Notes: a model not told the origin generated them from the sequence alone. A stretch of DNA of 64,000 bases from Gammaproteobacteria bacterium (GCA_021772975.1 JAJFKY010000010.1:81468-145467); one strand, 5' to 3'. Numbered from the stretch's first letter, positions 16,882-26,760 are shown. Program-made: numbers and translations.

Positions 16882-19109
16882 GCAAGCGTGGCTGGCTGGA
16901 TAAACTGACCAATAGCGTTTTGCTCAGCCGGATATTTCCGGTCCTGGCGGTAGGCGCCCTGTTGCTGGCCGCGATGCTGCTGGTCACTGATGTACAGCAG
17001 GCGGGCGAGCGCATTTCAGTGCTGAATCTGTGGATTCTGGGCCTGGGAGTATTGGCGCTGCTATTTCTGCTCTCGGCCATAGGCGCACGGCTGTTTAACC
17101 TGATGCAGTCGTTGCGGCATGGCACGCCTGGCGCACGTCTGACCCGCCGGCTGGTGCTGATCTTTCTGCTGCTGACGCTGCCGCCGGTGCTGATCGTGTA
17201 CTTTTTTTCGCTGGAGTTCCTGGAGGAAACCATCGATGGCTGGCTGGACGTGGGTCAGGAACAGGCCTTGTCTGATTCCCTGCAGCTGGGCCGTTTATTT
17301 CTCGACCTGCGCACCATGGAAGCACAACGCCAGGTGCGCGATCTGGCGATCAACCTGAGCAGCCAGACTTCCGGCGAAAACGATGTCGACTGGTTCCCGT
17401 TGTTGATTGACAAGGTCAGCAGCAACGGTCCGAGTGAATTAAGCGTCCTGGACAACCGGGGCAATGTGCTGGCCACTGCCAGCATCAATGGCATAGAACT
17501 GAGTCCCGACCGGCCGAGCGACTTCACCCTGATCCAGATCCTGGACAATGGCCTGTACGCTGCCGCCGAGCCCATTAACACTCGGTCCGGCAGTGGCGCT
17601 CCGAATCCGGGCAGCCTGGAATTGACCGATGCACTTAAAATTCGCGCGGCGATGGTGCTGGAACAGCAGCGGGCTCGCCATGAAACCCGGATTTTGCAGG
17701 CCATTTATTATTTACCGGAGAGTTTTACCGGGCTGGCCAACCGCATTGAACAGGCTTTTTATCAGAATCAGACGGTCACTTTTCTGCGCCAGGCGTTAAA
17801 GGTCAGCTTTGTCATTATTCTGACTCTGGTTCTGTTGCTCAGCGTACTGCTGGCCATTCTGGCCGCGTTGACCGCCGCCCAGCGGCTGGTGCGCCCACTG
17901 ACCCAGTTGGCGCAGGCCACCGGTGAGGTGGCCGCGGGACGCTACCATCAGGAACTGACCACCGAAAGCGCGGATGAACTGGGTTTTCTGGTGGAGTCTT
18001 TTAACCATATGAGCCTGGAATTGGAACGCAGCCGGCTGGAACTGGAAAATCAGCGGCAGTATCTGGAAACAGTCCTCGGTCGATTGTCCGCTGGCGTGCT
18101 TTCCATAGATGGCCATGCCCAACTGGTCACCAGCAATGCCAGCGCCAGCGATATTCTGGGCTATGCGCTGAAACCCTGGCATGGCCAGCCACTGCACAAC
18201 ATCGCGCGCCAGGAACCGCGCCTGCGGTTATTGTTTGAACGGCTCGAGGAGCGCCGCCAACAACAGGGCGAATGGCGTGAAGAAATCCAACTGGGAGGAG
18301 AAGATAAGCCTTTGGTCCTGATGTGCCGCGGCAGCCAGCTGCCTGGCACGGATGGTGGTCTGGTGGTGGTCTTTGATGACGTCACGGTGCTGACCGAAAC
18401 CCAGCGCGAAGCAGCCTGGGCCGAGGTTGCGCAGCGGCTGGCGCATGAAGTCAAAAACCCGCTGACGCCAATTCGTTTATCGGCCGAGCGGCTGGGCAGT
18501 AAGCTGGCCGCGTCACTGGGGCCGGAACAACAGCAACTGCTGGAGAAATCCACCCGCACGATTGTGCATCAGGTGGAATCACTGCAGGCGCTGGTCAACA
18601 CTTTTGGTGACTACGCCCGCGAGCCCAGAAGTATCCTGCGGCCGGTTGATATTCATGTGATCATAGAAGACGTGCTGGCACTGTATGAGCCGACCGAAGA
18701 AGGGGTGACTTTTGACCGCCAGCTGGCTGCGCAACCGTCTTTGGCTATGGCTGATCCGGACCGGTTGCGGCAGATTCTGCATAATCTTATCCGCAATGCG
18801 ATCGAAGCACGCGGTGCGGTTGAACAACCACTGCGTATTACCCTGACCACCGGTAATAACAGCAAAAACGAATTGGCCGGTCTATCTCTGACCATCAGTG
18901 ATAATGGACCCGGTGTCCGAGCCGAGTTGCTGGAGCGTATTTTCGAGCCGTATGTCACCAGCAAGACCCGCGGCACCGGTTTAGGGCTGGCTATTGTTAA
19001 ACGCATTATCGATCAGCATGGCGGTTCGATCCGGATCGATAATGACGCTGGCGGTGGCGCCAGAGTGGTGGTCTGGTTACCGGCCGCCACCAGCGCCAGG
19101 CAGATATAG
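16878..19109 (+). CDS. ntrY: NtrY-like membrane sensor histidine kinase
   Basis: 743 residues. Three or four N-terminal membrane segments frame a sensor region, followed by another membrane segment near residue 310. HAMP spans about 325-380 and PAS about 385-490. The phosphoacceptor is H523 in RLAHEVKNPLTPIRL. The ATPase region has NLIRNAIEARG, DNGPGV and GTGLGLAIVKRI. The whole matches NtrY, which responds to redox or nitrogen state in other proteobacteria. The partner regulator gene follows 52 bp downstream. Confidence 0.92.
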   Translation: MSKRGWLDKLTNSVLLSRIFPVLAVGALLLAAMLLVTDVQQAGERISVLNLWILGLGVLALLFLLSAIGARLFNLMQSLRHGTPGARLTRRLVLIFLLLTLPPVLIVYFFSLEFLEETIDGWLDVGQEQALSDSLQLGRLFLDLRTMEAQRQVRDLAINLSSQTSGENDVDWFPLLIDKVSSNGPSELSVLDNRGNVLATASINGIELSPDRPSDFTLIQILDNGLYAAAEPINTRSGSGAPNPGSLELTDALKIRAAMVLEQQRARHETRILQAIYYLPESFTGLANRIEQAFYQNQTVTFLRQALKVSFVIILTLVLLLSVLLAILAALTAAQRLVRPLTQLAQATGEVAAGRYHQELTTESADELGFLVESFNHMSLELERSRLELENQRQYLETVLGRLSAGVLSIDGHAQLVTSNASASDILGYALKPWHGQPLHNIARQEPRLRLLFERLEERRQQQGEWREEIQLGGEDKPLVLMCRGSQLPGTDGGLVVVFDDVTVLTETQREAAWAEVAQRLAHEVKNPLTPIRLSAERLGSKLAASLGPEQQQLLEKSTRTIVHQVESLQALVNTFGDYAREPRSILRPVDIHVIIEDVLALYEPTEEGVTFDRQLAAQPSLAMADPDRLRQILHNLIRNAIEARGAVEQPLRITLTTGNNSKNELAGLSLTISDNGPGVRAELLERIFEPYVTSKTRGTGLGLAIVKRIIDQHGGSIRIDNDAGGGARVVVWLPAATSARQI

Positions 19110-19161
19110 TCGGCAACCGCCAAGTGTGGTAAATTTACCACAGCTCATTGATACCAAGCCC

Positions 19162-20457
19162 ATGCCGACACCCCACATTCTAGTTGTTGACGACGAACAG
19201 GATATTCGTGAACTGATCTCCGATATCCTGATTGACGAAGGCTATGAAGTCAGCACTGCCGGCACCGCCGAGCAGGCCAACCAGCAATACATTGACACCC
19301 GCCTGGACCTGGTGCTGCTGGATATCTGGATGCCGGACGCGGATGGCATCAGCGTACTGCAGGACTGGCAGAAAACTCAGCCGTTACTGTGCCCGGTGGT
19401 GATGATGTCCGGTCATGGCACGGTCGAAACCGCGGTCCAGGCGACCCGCCTGGGCGCTTTTGATTTTATTGAAAAACCGATTGCGCTGGCCAAGCTGCTG
19501 GCGACTGTCAAAAAAACCCTGGAACAGGCCGCGCTGGAACCGGCCGCTAATTCCCAACAGCAGGGCATTAACACACCTATTGCCGAGCCGCAGGGCAAAA
19601 GCCCGGTCCGTCAGGCACTGCGCCGACAAATGCGCCAGTTGGCCGAACACCCCCATCATTACTGTATTGTGGGCGCTGCCGGCACTCAGAAAAACCTGAT
19701 CGCCGGCTGGATCCATCAGCACAGCAGTTTGCACGATCAGCCTTTCATCCAGTATGAAGAGGCCAGCCAGCTGGAAAAACTGATCAAGCACAATAAACTG
19801 GCCGGCTGTCTGGTGCTGGACGCACAATATTTACCGGATGCCAGCCAGCAGAACCGGCTGGCGCAATATCTCAAGGAAACCTCCGGGCAGCCTCTGCGGG
19901 TCGTGTTATTGAGCGAAATACCGCCACGTGCGCTGCTGGATGATGAACTGCTCAGCGAGCCTTTGTTTTTTGCCTTAAGCGCAGCGGTGCTGACACTGCC
20001 ATCGCTGAGCCAGCATATTGAGGATGTCCCGGATATGCTGCGGTACTACACGGAATTGTTACCCGATAGCGAGAATCTGCCCTACCGGCATATGTCACTG
20101 GCCGGTCAGAACTGTCTGCGCCAATATGCCTGGCCGGGTAATGAACAGGAGTTGGTCAATCTGATCCGGCAATTGCTGTTGCTGGGTAATGAAGGTGAAA
20201 TCACCCGCGCGGAAGTCGAACAGGTACTGGCCAGCCAGCAGGTAGCGGGCGAACAACGCACTGACGGCAATATTTTTGACCAGCCATTACGTCAGGCTCG
20301 CGAGCAGTTTGAGCGCGAATATCTGATTTATCACCTACAACAGGCTGATGGCAGCGTGGGTGCAATGGCTGAGCAGGTCGGCATGGAACGCACCCATCTA
20401 TACCGCAAACTGCGCGGTCTGGGACTGGACCCTAAACAGGTGACACGGGCCGATTAA
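19162..20457 (+). CDS. ntrX: NtrX-like response regulator with degenerate, shortened AAA+ domain
   Basis: 431 residues from the ATG at 19162 (MPTPHILVVDDEQD). The receiver domain has phosphoacceptor D54 in LVLLDIWMPD. The central domain is not a normal sigma-54 activator. The Walker A is GAAGTQKN instead of GESGTGKE near residue 170. The whole GAFTGA loop region is missing, and the Walker B is LVLDAQ instead of LFLDEI. WPGNEQELVNLI retains the sensor-2-like element, and the C-terminal Fis-type helix-turn-helix (AMAEQVGMERTHLYRKLRGL) is intact. It probably binds DNA under NtrY control but should be unable to remodel sigma-54 polymerase. Confidence 0.88.
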   Translation: MPTPHILVVDDEQDIRELISDILIDEGYEVSTAGTAEQANQQYIDTRLDLVLLDIWMPDADGISVLQDWQKTQPLLCPVVMMSGHGTVETAVQATRLGAFDFIEKPIALAKLLATVKKTLEQAALEPAANSQQQGINTPIAEPQGKSPVRQALRRQMRQLAEHPHHYCIVGAAGTQKNLIAGWIHQHSSLHDQPFIQYEEASQLEKLIKHNKLAGCLVLDAQYLPDASQQNRLAQYLKETSGQPLRVVLLSEIPPRALLDDELLSEPLFFALSAAVLTLPSLSQHIEDVPDMLRYYTELLPDSENLPYRHMSLAGQNCLRQYAWPGNEQELVNLIRQLLLLGNEGEITRAEVEQVLASQQVAGEQRTDGNIFDQPLRQAREQFEREYLIYHLQQADGSVGAMAEQVGMERTHLYRKLRGLGLDPKQVTRAD

Positions 20458-20539
20458 GCGGCAATCAGCAGCATTTGCCAGAGCGCTATCGACTGACCAG
20501 ACAATCACCGCCGGAATGCTCTAAAATTACCCCTAAACT

Positions 20540-21916
20540 ATGAAAATTATTATCCTTGGAGCAGGCCAGGTGGGCGCCGGTTTGGCATTCTCGCTGGTAC
20601 GTGAAAACAATGACATCACCATCGTTGACACCGATGAATTACGGCTGCGCGAGTTGCAGGACCGCATCGATATCCGCGGAGTGGTGGGCAATGGTTCACA
20701 CCCACAGGTATTGATGCGCGCCGGTGTTGAGGACGCCGATATGCTGGTGGCGGTGACCAACAGCGATGAAGTCAACATGATTGCCTGCCAGGTCGCTTAT
20801 ACCCTGTTCAACACACCCACCCGCATTGCCCGGGTGCGCGAAGCAGAGTATCTGTCTCATCCCAGTCTGTTTGAACGTCAGCATATTCCAATCGATCTGC
20901 TGATCAGTCCAGAGCAGCTGATATGCGATCACATCAAGCATTTGATTGAATATCCGGGCGCCCTGCAAGTACTGGATTTTGCCGACGGCAAAGCCCAGAT
21001 GGTGGCGGTACGCGCACTCTCCGACGGCCCTCTGGTTGGCCAGGAGCTGCGCGCGCTGAGGGAACATATGCCAGACGGCGTGGATGCCAGAGTGGTAGCC
21101 ATCTTCCGCGATACAGAAGCCATTATCCCCGAAGGGGACACGATCATCCGGCGTGATGATCTGGTGTTCTTTCTCGCGGCACACCACGACATCCGGACCG
21201 TGATGCAGGAGTTGCGGCGACTGGACGATCCGGTCAAACGCATTATGCTGGCCGGCGGTGGCAATATCGGCAGCAAACTTGCCGCTGAACTGGAAGACCA
21301 TTACCACGTCAAGCTGATCGAGCGCAGTCCCACCAAGGCCCGCAGCATTGCTGAAAACCTGGAAAAAGCCATCGTGCTGGTGGGTGATTGTGCGGATGAA
21401 GAGCTGCTTAACGAAGAAGGCATCGACCGTATCGACGTATTTTGTGCCCTGACCAATGACGATGAAGCCAACATTTTGTCTTCCATGCTGGCCAAGCGCC
21501 TGGGCGCGGACAAAGTCATGACGCTGATCAATCGCCCAGCCTATGCCGATCTGGTGGAAAGCGACCGTATTGATGTGGCCATTTCGCCCGGGCAGGTCAC
21601 CATCGGTGCATTACTGACGCGCATCCGGCGGGGTAATGTGGCGCGGGTGCACTCGCTGCGGCGTGGCGCGGCGGAAGCCATGGAAGCCGTGGCCGAAGGC
21701 AATATCAATAATTCTCAGGTTGTTGGCCGCAGCATCTCTGAAATTGATTTGCCTTCCGGGACAACCATCGGCGGCGTCGTGCGCGATGATAAAGTGCTGA
21801 TTGCACATCACGATACCGTGATCGAAACCGGTGACCACGTGATTCTGCTGGTTACCGATAAACGGCATATTCATGAGATTGAGCAACTGTTCGAAGTCTC
21901 GGCAACGTTTGTCTGA
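20540..21916 (+). CDS. trkA: Trk potassium uptake regulatory subunit TrkA
   Basis: 458 residues with two tandem RCK units, as in TrkA. The first nucleotide site is MKIIILGAGQVGAGLAFSLV and the second lies near residue 235 (RIMLAGGGNIGSKLA). It binds NAD(H)/ATP and gates the TrkH channel on the cytoplasmic face. It lies 10 bp before trkH and 82 bp after ntrX, so transcription with the two-component system is possible. Confidence 0.96.
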   Translation: MKIIILGAGQVGAGLAFSLVRENNDITIVDTDELRLRELQDRIDIRGVVGNGSHPQVLMRAGVEDADMLVAVTNSDEVNMIACQVAYTLFNTPTRIARVREAEYLSHPSLFERQHIPIDLLISPEQLICDHIKHLIEYPGALQVLDFADGKAQMVAVRALSDGPLVGQELRALREHMPDGVDARVVAIFRDTEAIIPEGDTIIRRDDLVFFLAAHHDIRTVMQELRRLDDPVKRIMLAGGGNIGSKLAAELEDHYHVKLIERSPTKARSIAENLEKAIVLVGDCADEELLNEEGIDRIDVFCALTNDDEANILSSMLAKRLGADKVMTLINRPAYADLVESDRIDVAISPGQVTIGALLTRIRRGNVARVHSLRRGAAEAMEAVAEGNINNSQVVGRSISEIDLPSGTTIGGVVRDDKVLIAHHDTVIETGDHVILLVTDKRHIHEIEQLFEVSATFV

Positions 21917-21926
21917 CAGCTGACCC

Positions 21927-23378
21927 ATGACCGCTGCCAATTTACAGCGCCTGTTCGGATTACTGCTGACCATGGCGGGCGTCAGCCAGCTGCCGCCACT
22001 GCTGGTCGCCATCATATTCAATGATGCCAGCCGCGAACCTTTTCTGATCAGTGCCTGCGGTGAAATATTAATTGGTCTGGTACTGTTTTTACCGGTTCGG
22101 CACGGCCCCATGGAACTGCGTGTGCGTGATGGTTTTCTGGTGGTGGTGATGGCCTGGTTGACCATCGGTATCGGTGGCGCGGTGCCGCTGTGGCTGCTGA
22201 AGCAACCGAGCATCAGCCTGGTTGATGGCCTGTTTGAAACCATGTCGGCCTTGACCACCACCGGTGCGACCGTGCTGACCGGCCTGGACACGATGCCACG
22301 CGGCCTGTTGTTTCATCGCGCGCAACTGCAATGGCTGGGCGGCATCGGTATTATCGTACTGGCAGTCGCCATTTTGCCGATGCTGCGGATTGGCGGCATG
22401 CAGCTGTACCGGGCCGAAACGCCGGGACCGATGAAAGATTCCAAACTGACCCCACGCATCACCGAAACCGCCAAAGCACTGTGGCTGATTTATCTGGCTT
22501 TAACGGCGGCCTGCGCACTGGCCTACTGGCTGGCTGGAATGGGGTTTTTTGACGCAGTAACGCATGCTTTTACCACGGTTCCGATCGGCGGGTTTTCCAA
22601 TTACGACACCAGCATGGCGCACTTTGGCAATCCCTTGATAGAAATGGTGGCAATGCTGTTTATGGTGATCGCCGGGATGAACTTTGCGCTGCACTTCGTG
22701 GCCTGGCGCAATGCCAGCATTCAGGCCTATTTTCAGGATGCCGAACTGCGCGCGTACCTGGGTCTGCTGGCTTTTTTCATACTGCTCACAACCCTCGAGA
22801 TACTGCGCCTGGGCGTTACCCCGAATATTGGCGACGCGCTGCGTCTGGGTGCTTTTCAGACCATCTCAACCCTGACCACCACCGGTTATACCACCGACAG
22901 CTTTTATTTATGGCCAGGTTATCTGTCATCACTGTTTTTGATTCTGTGCCTGATCGGCGGCTGCGCCGGCTCTACCGGAGGCGGTATGAAAGTGATTCGG
23001 GTAATGCTGTTATATAAACAGATGGTGCGGGAAATCAAGCGTCTGGTGCATCCCAATGCAGTCCTGGCCATCAAGCTGGGCGACCGGGCGGTATCCGATA
23101 ATGTGATCAGTGCCGTGTGGGCTTTCTTTTTTCTATACGTGGCCAGCATCGTGTGTATCGGCATGCTGCTGCACGCCAGCGGGCTTGACCCGGTCACCGC
23201 ATTTTCCGCCACCGTTGCCTGTCTGACCAATCTGGGTCCTGCGCTGGGCGAAGCCGGACCGCACTATGGCACCCTGGGCGCCTTTCCAAAGTTGCTGCTG
23301 ACCTTTGCCATGCTGCTGGGCCGCCTGGAATTGTTTACCCTGCTGGTGTTGTTTACGCCGGGGTTCTGGAAAGACTGA
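21927..23378 (+). CDS. trkH: Trk potassium channel/transporter subunit TrkH
   Basis: 483 residues and polytopic, with four pseudo-repeated pore loops. Filter-like segments include SALTTTGATVLTG, TTVPIGGFSNYD, STLTTTGYTTDS and ACLTNLGPALGEAGPHYG. It transports K+ into the cell with TrkA bound on the inside. It immediately follows trkA, the canonical pairing. Confidence 0.96.
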   Translation: MTAANLQRLFGLLLTMAGVSQLPPLLVAIIFNDASREPFLISACGEILIGLVLFLPVRHGPMELRVRDGFLVVVMAWLTIGIGGAVPLWLLKQPSISLVDGLFETMSALTTTGATVLTGLDTMPRGLLFHRAQLQWLGGIGIIVLAVAILPMLRIGGMQLYRAETPGPMKDSKLTPRITETAKALWLIYLALTAACALAYWLAGMGFFDAVTHAFTTVPIGGFSNYDTSMAHFGNPLIEMVAMLFMVIAGMNFALHFVAWRNASIQAYFQDAELRAYLGLLAFFILLTTLEILRLGVTPNIGDALRLGAFQTISTLTTTGYTTDSFYLWPGYLSSLFLILCLIGGCAGSTGGGMKVIRVMLLYKQMVREIKRLVHPNAVLAIKLGDRAVSDNVISAVWAFFFLYVASIVCIGMLLHASGLDPVTAFSATVACLTNLGPALGEAGPHYGTLGAFPKLLLTFAMLLGRLELFTLLVLFTPGFWKD

Positions 23379-23398
23379 AACGTCACTGCTTGCGGATA

Positions 23399-23722
23399 AT
23401 GGATATCAAAGCCCTGGAACAACTGCTCGACGGCCCGCGCGACAACGCCATGCTGCGCCTGACCCTGGCCCGCCAATTGCAGCAGCAGGGGCAAACAGCT
23501 GCGGCCATCGAGCACCTGCGGGTGGCGCTCGATCAGCAAAGCGATTACAGCGCGGCCTGGAAACTGCTGGGACAGTGTTACACGCAAACCGGCCAGAATG
23601 AACAGGCCAGGGCCGCTTATCAACAGGGTTTGAGCGCGGCCCGCCAGCGCGGTGATAAACAAAGCGAAAAGGAAATGCAGGTGTTTTTACGGCGCCTGGA
23701 TAAAGCCACCAGCGGCGAATAA
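23399..23722 (+). CDS. Small tetratricopeptide-repeat protein
   Basis: 107 residues from the ATG at 23399; a TTG 9 bases upstream is less likely. Two to three TPR units are visible: MLRLTLARQLQQQGQTAAAI, then SAAWKLLGQCYTQTGQNEQA. No signal peptide. TPR proteins scaffold protein contacts; its partner is not evident. It lies 20 bp downstream of trkH on the same strand and converges on the acyltransferase gene. Confidence 0.75.
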   Translation: MDIKALEQLLDGPRDNAMLRLTLARQLQQQGQTAAAIEHLRVALDQQSDYSAAWKLLGQCYTQTGQNEQARAAYQQGLSAARQRGDKQSEKEMQVFLRRLDKATSGE

Positions 23723-23770
23723 CGCGGCCAGTCCGGTAGGATAGCCCGACAGGCTCTAGCAGCGAAGATA

Positions 23771-24646
23771 CTACGATTGAATCAGCGGGGCTTTCGCGAA
23801 CCGGTTATAAGACCATTGATACTGGGGTGGATTCCACTCCGCTACCTGCTCCACTCCCTGATTCAACGCGGCTAATGCGAGACCATCATCATCGGCATCA
23901 ATGCCAAATGGCGCGGGGATAAAGCGCAGCTTGAAGCTGTGCTTGTCGGCCAATCGCTCGCAGCCGGCAAACACTACCGCGCAGCGGGTTTTACGCACCA
24001 GACGGGTCAGCAGCAACATGGTTTGCGCCGGTTGATCGAATAACAGCGCAGCACGGCCCTGTCCCGCCTTGGGACGCTGATCCGGCAGAATGCCGACATA
24101 GCCACCACCGCGTAGTATTCGCAGTAAACGGCGGATGCCTGCAGCGGTTGCGGGCACCGCCCGGCCTCCAGTGCGTTCACGATACAGCCGCAATTGCCGG
24201 TCTAACTCAGGCTCGGCGGGTGGCTTGTACAGCATCGCGGTATTGGTCAGAGTGGCGCTCAGGTACAGTCCGGTCAATTCCCACTGACCAAAATGCGGCA
24301 CCGCCACGATCACCCCGCGACCACGTTGCCGGGCTGCCTGCAACACCTCCCGACCTTCAACCACGGTGACCGATGCCAGTATTTTTTCTACCTGGCCATG
24401 CCATAGCAGGCCTGTTTCCAGCAGACTCAGCGCACGATGCTGCAGATGCTGTTTCAGCCATTGCCTGTGCTGGGCTGGTGTAAGCGCCGGGAAACAGCGG
24501 GCGATATTTTCACTGGCGCGATCACGCCGGCGGTTGGGCAACACCAGCAACAGGCCACTCAGTAATTTTGCCAGTGCAATCCTGGGCCCGGCCGGCAACG
24601 CGGCCAGCGCCTTCCCCAGCCAAATCAGATAAGCTATTCGTTTCAT
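23771..24646 (-). CDS. LpxL/HtrB-family lipid acyltransferase
   Basis: 291 residues from the ATG at 24646; a GTG at 24652 is an alternative. The catalytic HxxxxE-type motif VPHFGQWELTG lies near residue 118, and ILPDQRPKAGQGR matches the second substrate block. An N-terminal hydrophobic stretch anchors it to the inner membrane. Family members add a secondary fatty acid to lipid A. A second, more distant member is at 44020-44946. It is divergent from dtd with only 25 bp between starts. Confidence 0.88.
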   Translation of the reverse strand: MKRIAYLIWLGKALAALPAGPRIALAKLLSGLLLVLPNRRRDRASENIARCFPALTPAQHRQWLKQHLQHRALSLLETGLLWHGQVEKILASVTVVEGREVLQAARQRGRGVIVAVPHFGQWELTGLYLSATLTNTAMLYKPPAEPELDRQLRLYRERTGGRAVPATAAGIRRLLRILRGGGYVGILPDQRPKAGQGRAALLFDQPAQTMLLLTRLVRKTRCAVVFAGCERLADKHSFKLRFIPAPFGIDADDDGLALAALNQGVEQVAEWNPPQYQWSYNRFAKAPLIQS

Positions 24647-24671
24647 GGTCACAGGATAACTGGAGTCACGG

Positions 24672-25139
24672 GTGATTATACTGCTGCAACGGGTAAGTCA
24701 GGCTTCAGTCAGCGTGGCCGGCGAGATGGTGGCCCAGATCGGTCCGGGGTTATTAGCGCTGACTGGCTTTGAACGTGGTGATAGTGACCCTGAATTACAA
24801 CGTCTGGGCGAGCGCCTGCTGAATTATCGGGTATTCGCTGATGACCAGGGAAAAATGAACCTCAGCCTGCTGGATGTCCAGGGGGGGTTATTGCTGGTTC
24901 CACAGTTCACCCTGGCGGCAGATACTCAAAGCGGTAACCGGCCGGGCTTTTCGCATGCTGCACCACCAGCTGCCGGGGAACAATTGTTCCGGCAATTCAG
25001 TGCGCAACTGCGGCAGACGCTTCCGGCGCTGGAATGCGGCGTGTTCGGTGCCAATATGCAGGTCAGCCTGATCAACGACGGACCGGTCACATTCTGGTTA
25101 CAAAGCAGACCCGGGCGCGATAAGCTATCAGGATGTTGA
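24672..25139 (+). CDS. dtd: D-aminoacyl-tRNA deacylase
   Basis: 155 residues from a GTG start. The Gly-cisPro motif is present as NDGPVTFWLQ at the C-terminus, and the other active-site block reads LLVPQFTLAADT, with Pro where E. coli has Ser (SQFTL). It hydrolyses D-amino acids, and mischarged glycine, from tRNA. The length is slightly over the E. coli enzyme because of a short extra tail. Confidence 0.94.
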   Translation: MIILLQRVSQASVSVAGEMVAQIGPGLLALTGFERGDSDPELQRLGERLLNYRVFADDQGKMNLSLLDVQGGLLLVPQFTLAADTQSGNRPGFSHAAPPAAGEQLFRQFSAQLRQTLPALECGVFGANMQVSLINDGPVTFWLQSRPGRDKLSGC

Positions 25140-25200
25140 TACCGGTTAATATCATCACCGCACTGCCGCCGGTATTGCCTGGGCAGCCAAACGGCATCGC

Positions 25201-26076
25201 ATGATGCACGATCACCACCCCCATACTCACTCGCACAGCAGCGAACGCAGGGTTTTCTGGGCGATGCTGGTAACCGGCTTGTTTATGCTGGTGGAACTGG
25301 TTGGCGGGATTCTGTCCGGTTCGCTGGCGCTGCTCGCGGACGCTGGCCACATGCTCAGCGATTTCGCTGCACTGTTGCTGGCGTTTGTGGCCTTCCGCAT
25401 CAGTCACAAACCGGCTGATGCCAAACGCAGTTACGGTTATGACCGCTTCCAGATTCTGGCCGCATTTATCAATGGACTGGCTTTGATTGTGATCGCGATA
25501 TGGATTTGCGTGGCCGCGGTACAACGTTTTTACGAACCGGTCCAGGTCCTGGCCACACCGATGCTGATCGTGGCCATCATCGGGCTGCTGGTGAATATCA
25601 TTGTCTACCGAATTTTGACCACCGAGCAGACCGATAACCTGAACGTGCGTGCCGCCGCGCTGCATGTCATCGGCGATCTGCTGGGTTCGGTAGCGGCGAT
25701 CGCGGCAGCGGTCATTATCCTGCTCACCGGCTGGATGCCGGCCGATCCGCTGTTATCAATCATTGTGGCCCTGCTGGTATTAAAGGCCGGTGTAAGCGTG
25801 ACCCGGCGGGCCGGCCATATTTTGCTGGAAGGCACGCCGGATAACCTCCCTCAGGACACCATTCTGGACACTCTGAAAAACATTGAGGGCGTGCAGGATG
25901 TGCACCATCTGCATGTCTGGGCGTTGACCGCGGAGCGTCGTCTGGCGACCGTGCACCTGGTCACCGAAGCCGAATATGTGGATCAGGTCCGTATCAGTGC
26001 AGTGCGGATTCTGAACGAGCAGTTCAGCATTGCTCATCCCACCGTGCAGGTGGAAATTAAGCCCTGTATTTCCTGA
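25201..26076 (+). CDS. CDF-family zinc (divalent metal) exporter
   Basis: 291 residues with six membrane segments. A His-rich N-terminus (MMHDHHPHTHSHSS) precedes TM1. Metal-site motifs are DAGHMLSD in TM2 and HVIGDLLGS in TM5, the HxxxD pairs of zinc-type CDF proteins. The C-terminal cytoplasmic ferredoxin-like domain includes VHHLHVWAL. By family it exports Zn2+ (or Cd2+, Co2+) in exchange for H+, like ZitB/CzcD. The gene stands alone on the plus strand 61 bp after dtd. Confidence 0.92.
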   Translation: MMHDHHPHTHSHSSERRVFWAMLVTGLFMLVELVGGILSGSLALLADAGHMLSDFAALLLAFVAFRISHKPADAKRSYGYDRFQILAAFINGLALIVIAIWICVAAVQRFYEPVQVLATPMLIVAIIGLLVNIIVYRILTTEQTDNLNVRAAALHVIGDLLGSVAAIAAAVIILLTGWMPADPLLSIIVALLVLKAGVSVTRRAGHILLEGTPDNLPQDTILDTLKNIEGVQDVHHLHVWALTAERRLATVHLVTEAEYVDQVRISAVRILNEQFSIAHPTVQVEIKPCIS

Positions 26077-26164
26077 CACCAGCTGCTACTGGTACAGCTT
26101 CCCGACTTTGGTCAGGGCCTTGGCAGGCGCTGAGTATTCAATCATCTGACGGGCGCCAGAGGGT

Positions 26165-26740
26165 TTAATTGTTATTAAAGTTGCTGGAATACTGTTTCAT
26201 GAAAAAAGTCCGCGGCTCAACCTCGGCCAGCACATTACCACGTCGATCAAGCAGTTCGGCGCGTACCGTGTGTGTACCCCGTTCAATACCTTCAATCGTT
26301 ATCCGCGAACCGCTGATCAGAGCTTCGCGCCGGTCATCAATGTAGACTGCGATGCGCATGCCGCGACGCATCTCAGGCTGCACCTCGAAACTGACCGGCA
26401 GGTTTTGTGAAGTACCCCAGAAAGTTTCTTCACTATTGGGACTGAGCATGTTCAATCTCACCGATGGGCCCGATCCATCCCCGTCATTATCACGACGGAC
26501 CGGTGCCGGGGTGGCCGCCACACTGGGCACCACATTGGCTTGCGGTAGATCCATGGGCTTGGCTTCGGGGGTCGGCGGCTGATCAGAAAACACCACATTG
26601 CCGTTTTCATCATAGGATTTGTAAATTTCCGTGGCCAGCAGCGTACCAGCCGACCCAAACCACGCCAGCATGCTCAACAAGCTGATTACCAGAACATTCC
26701 GCGCAGATCTAAAACCGTTATTCATACTTGCCGGATACAT
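26165..26740 (-). CDS. DUF4124 domain secreted protein
   Basis: 191 residues. The ATG at 26740 is preferred because GGAG lies 8 bases upstream; an ATG at 26725 lacks such a site. A signal-like hydrophobic stretch (NVLVISLLSMLAWFGSAGTL) precedes the DUF4124 core EIYKSYDENGNVVFSDQPP. The C-terminal half has Ig-like segments (VSFEVQPEMRRGMRIAVYID; GTHTVRAELLDRRGNVLAE). It lies downstream of glnA on the same strand, as DUF4124 genes often do in gammaproteobacteria. Function unknown. Confidence 0.82.
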   Translation of the reverse strand: MYPASMNNGFRSARNVLVISLLSMLAWFGSAGTLLATEIYKSYDENGNVVFSDQPPTPEAKPMDLPQANVVPSVAATPAPVRRDNDGDGSGPSVRLNMLSPNSEETFWGTSQNLPVSFEVQPEMRRGMRIAVYIDDRREALISGSRITIEGIERGTHTVRAELLDRRGNVLAEVEPRTFFMKQYSSNFNNN

Positions 26741-26760
26741 CGTTTCTGCTCCATCGTTGC

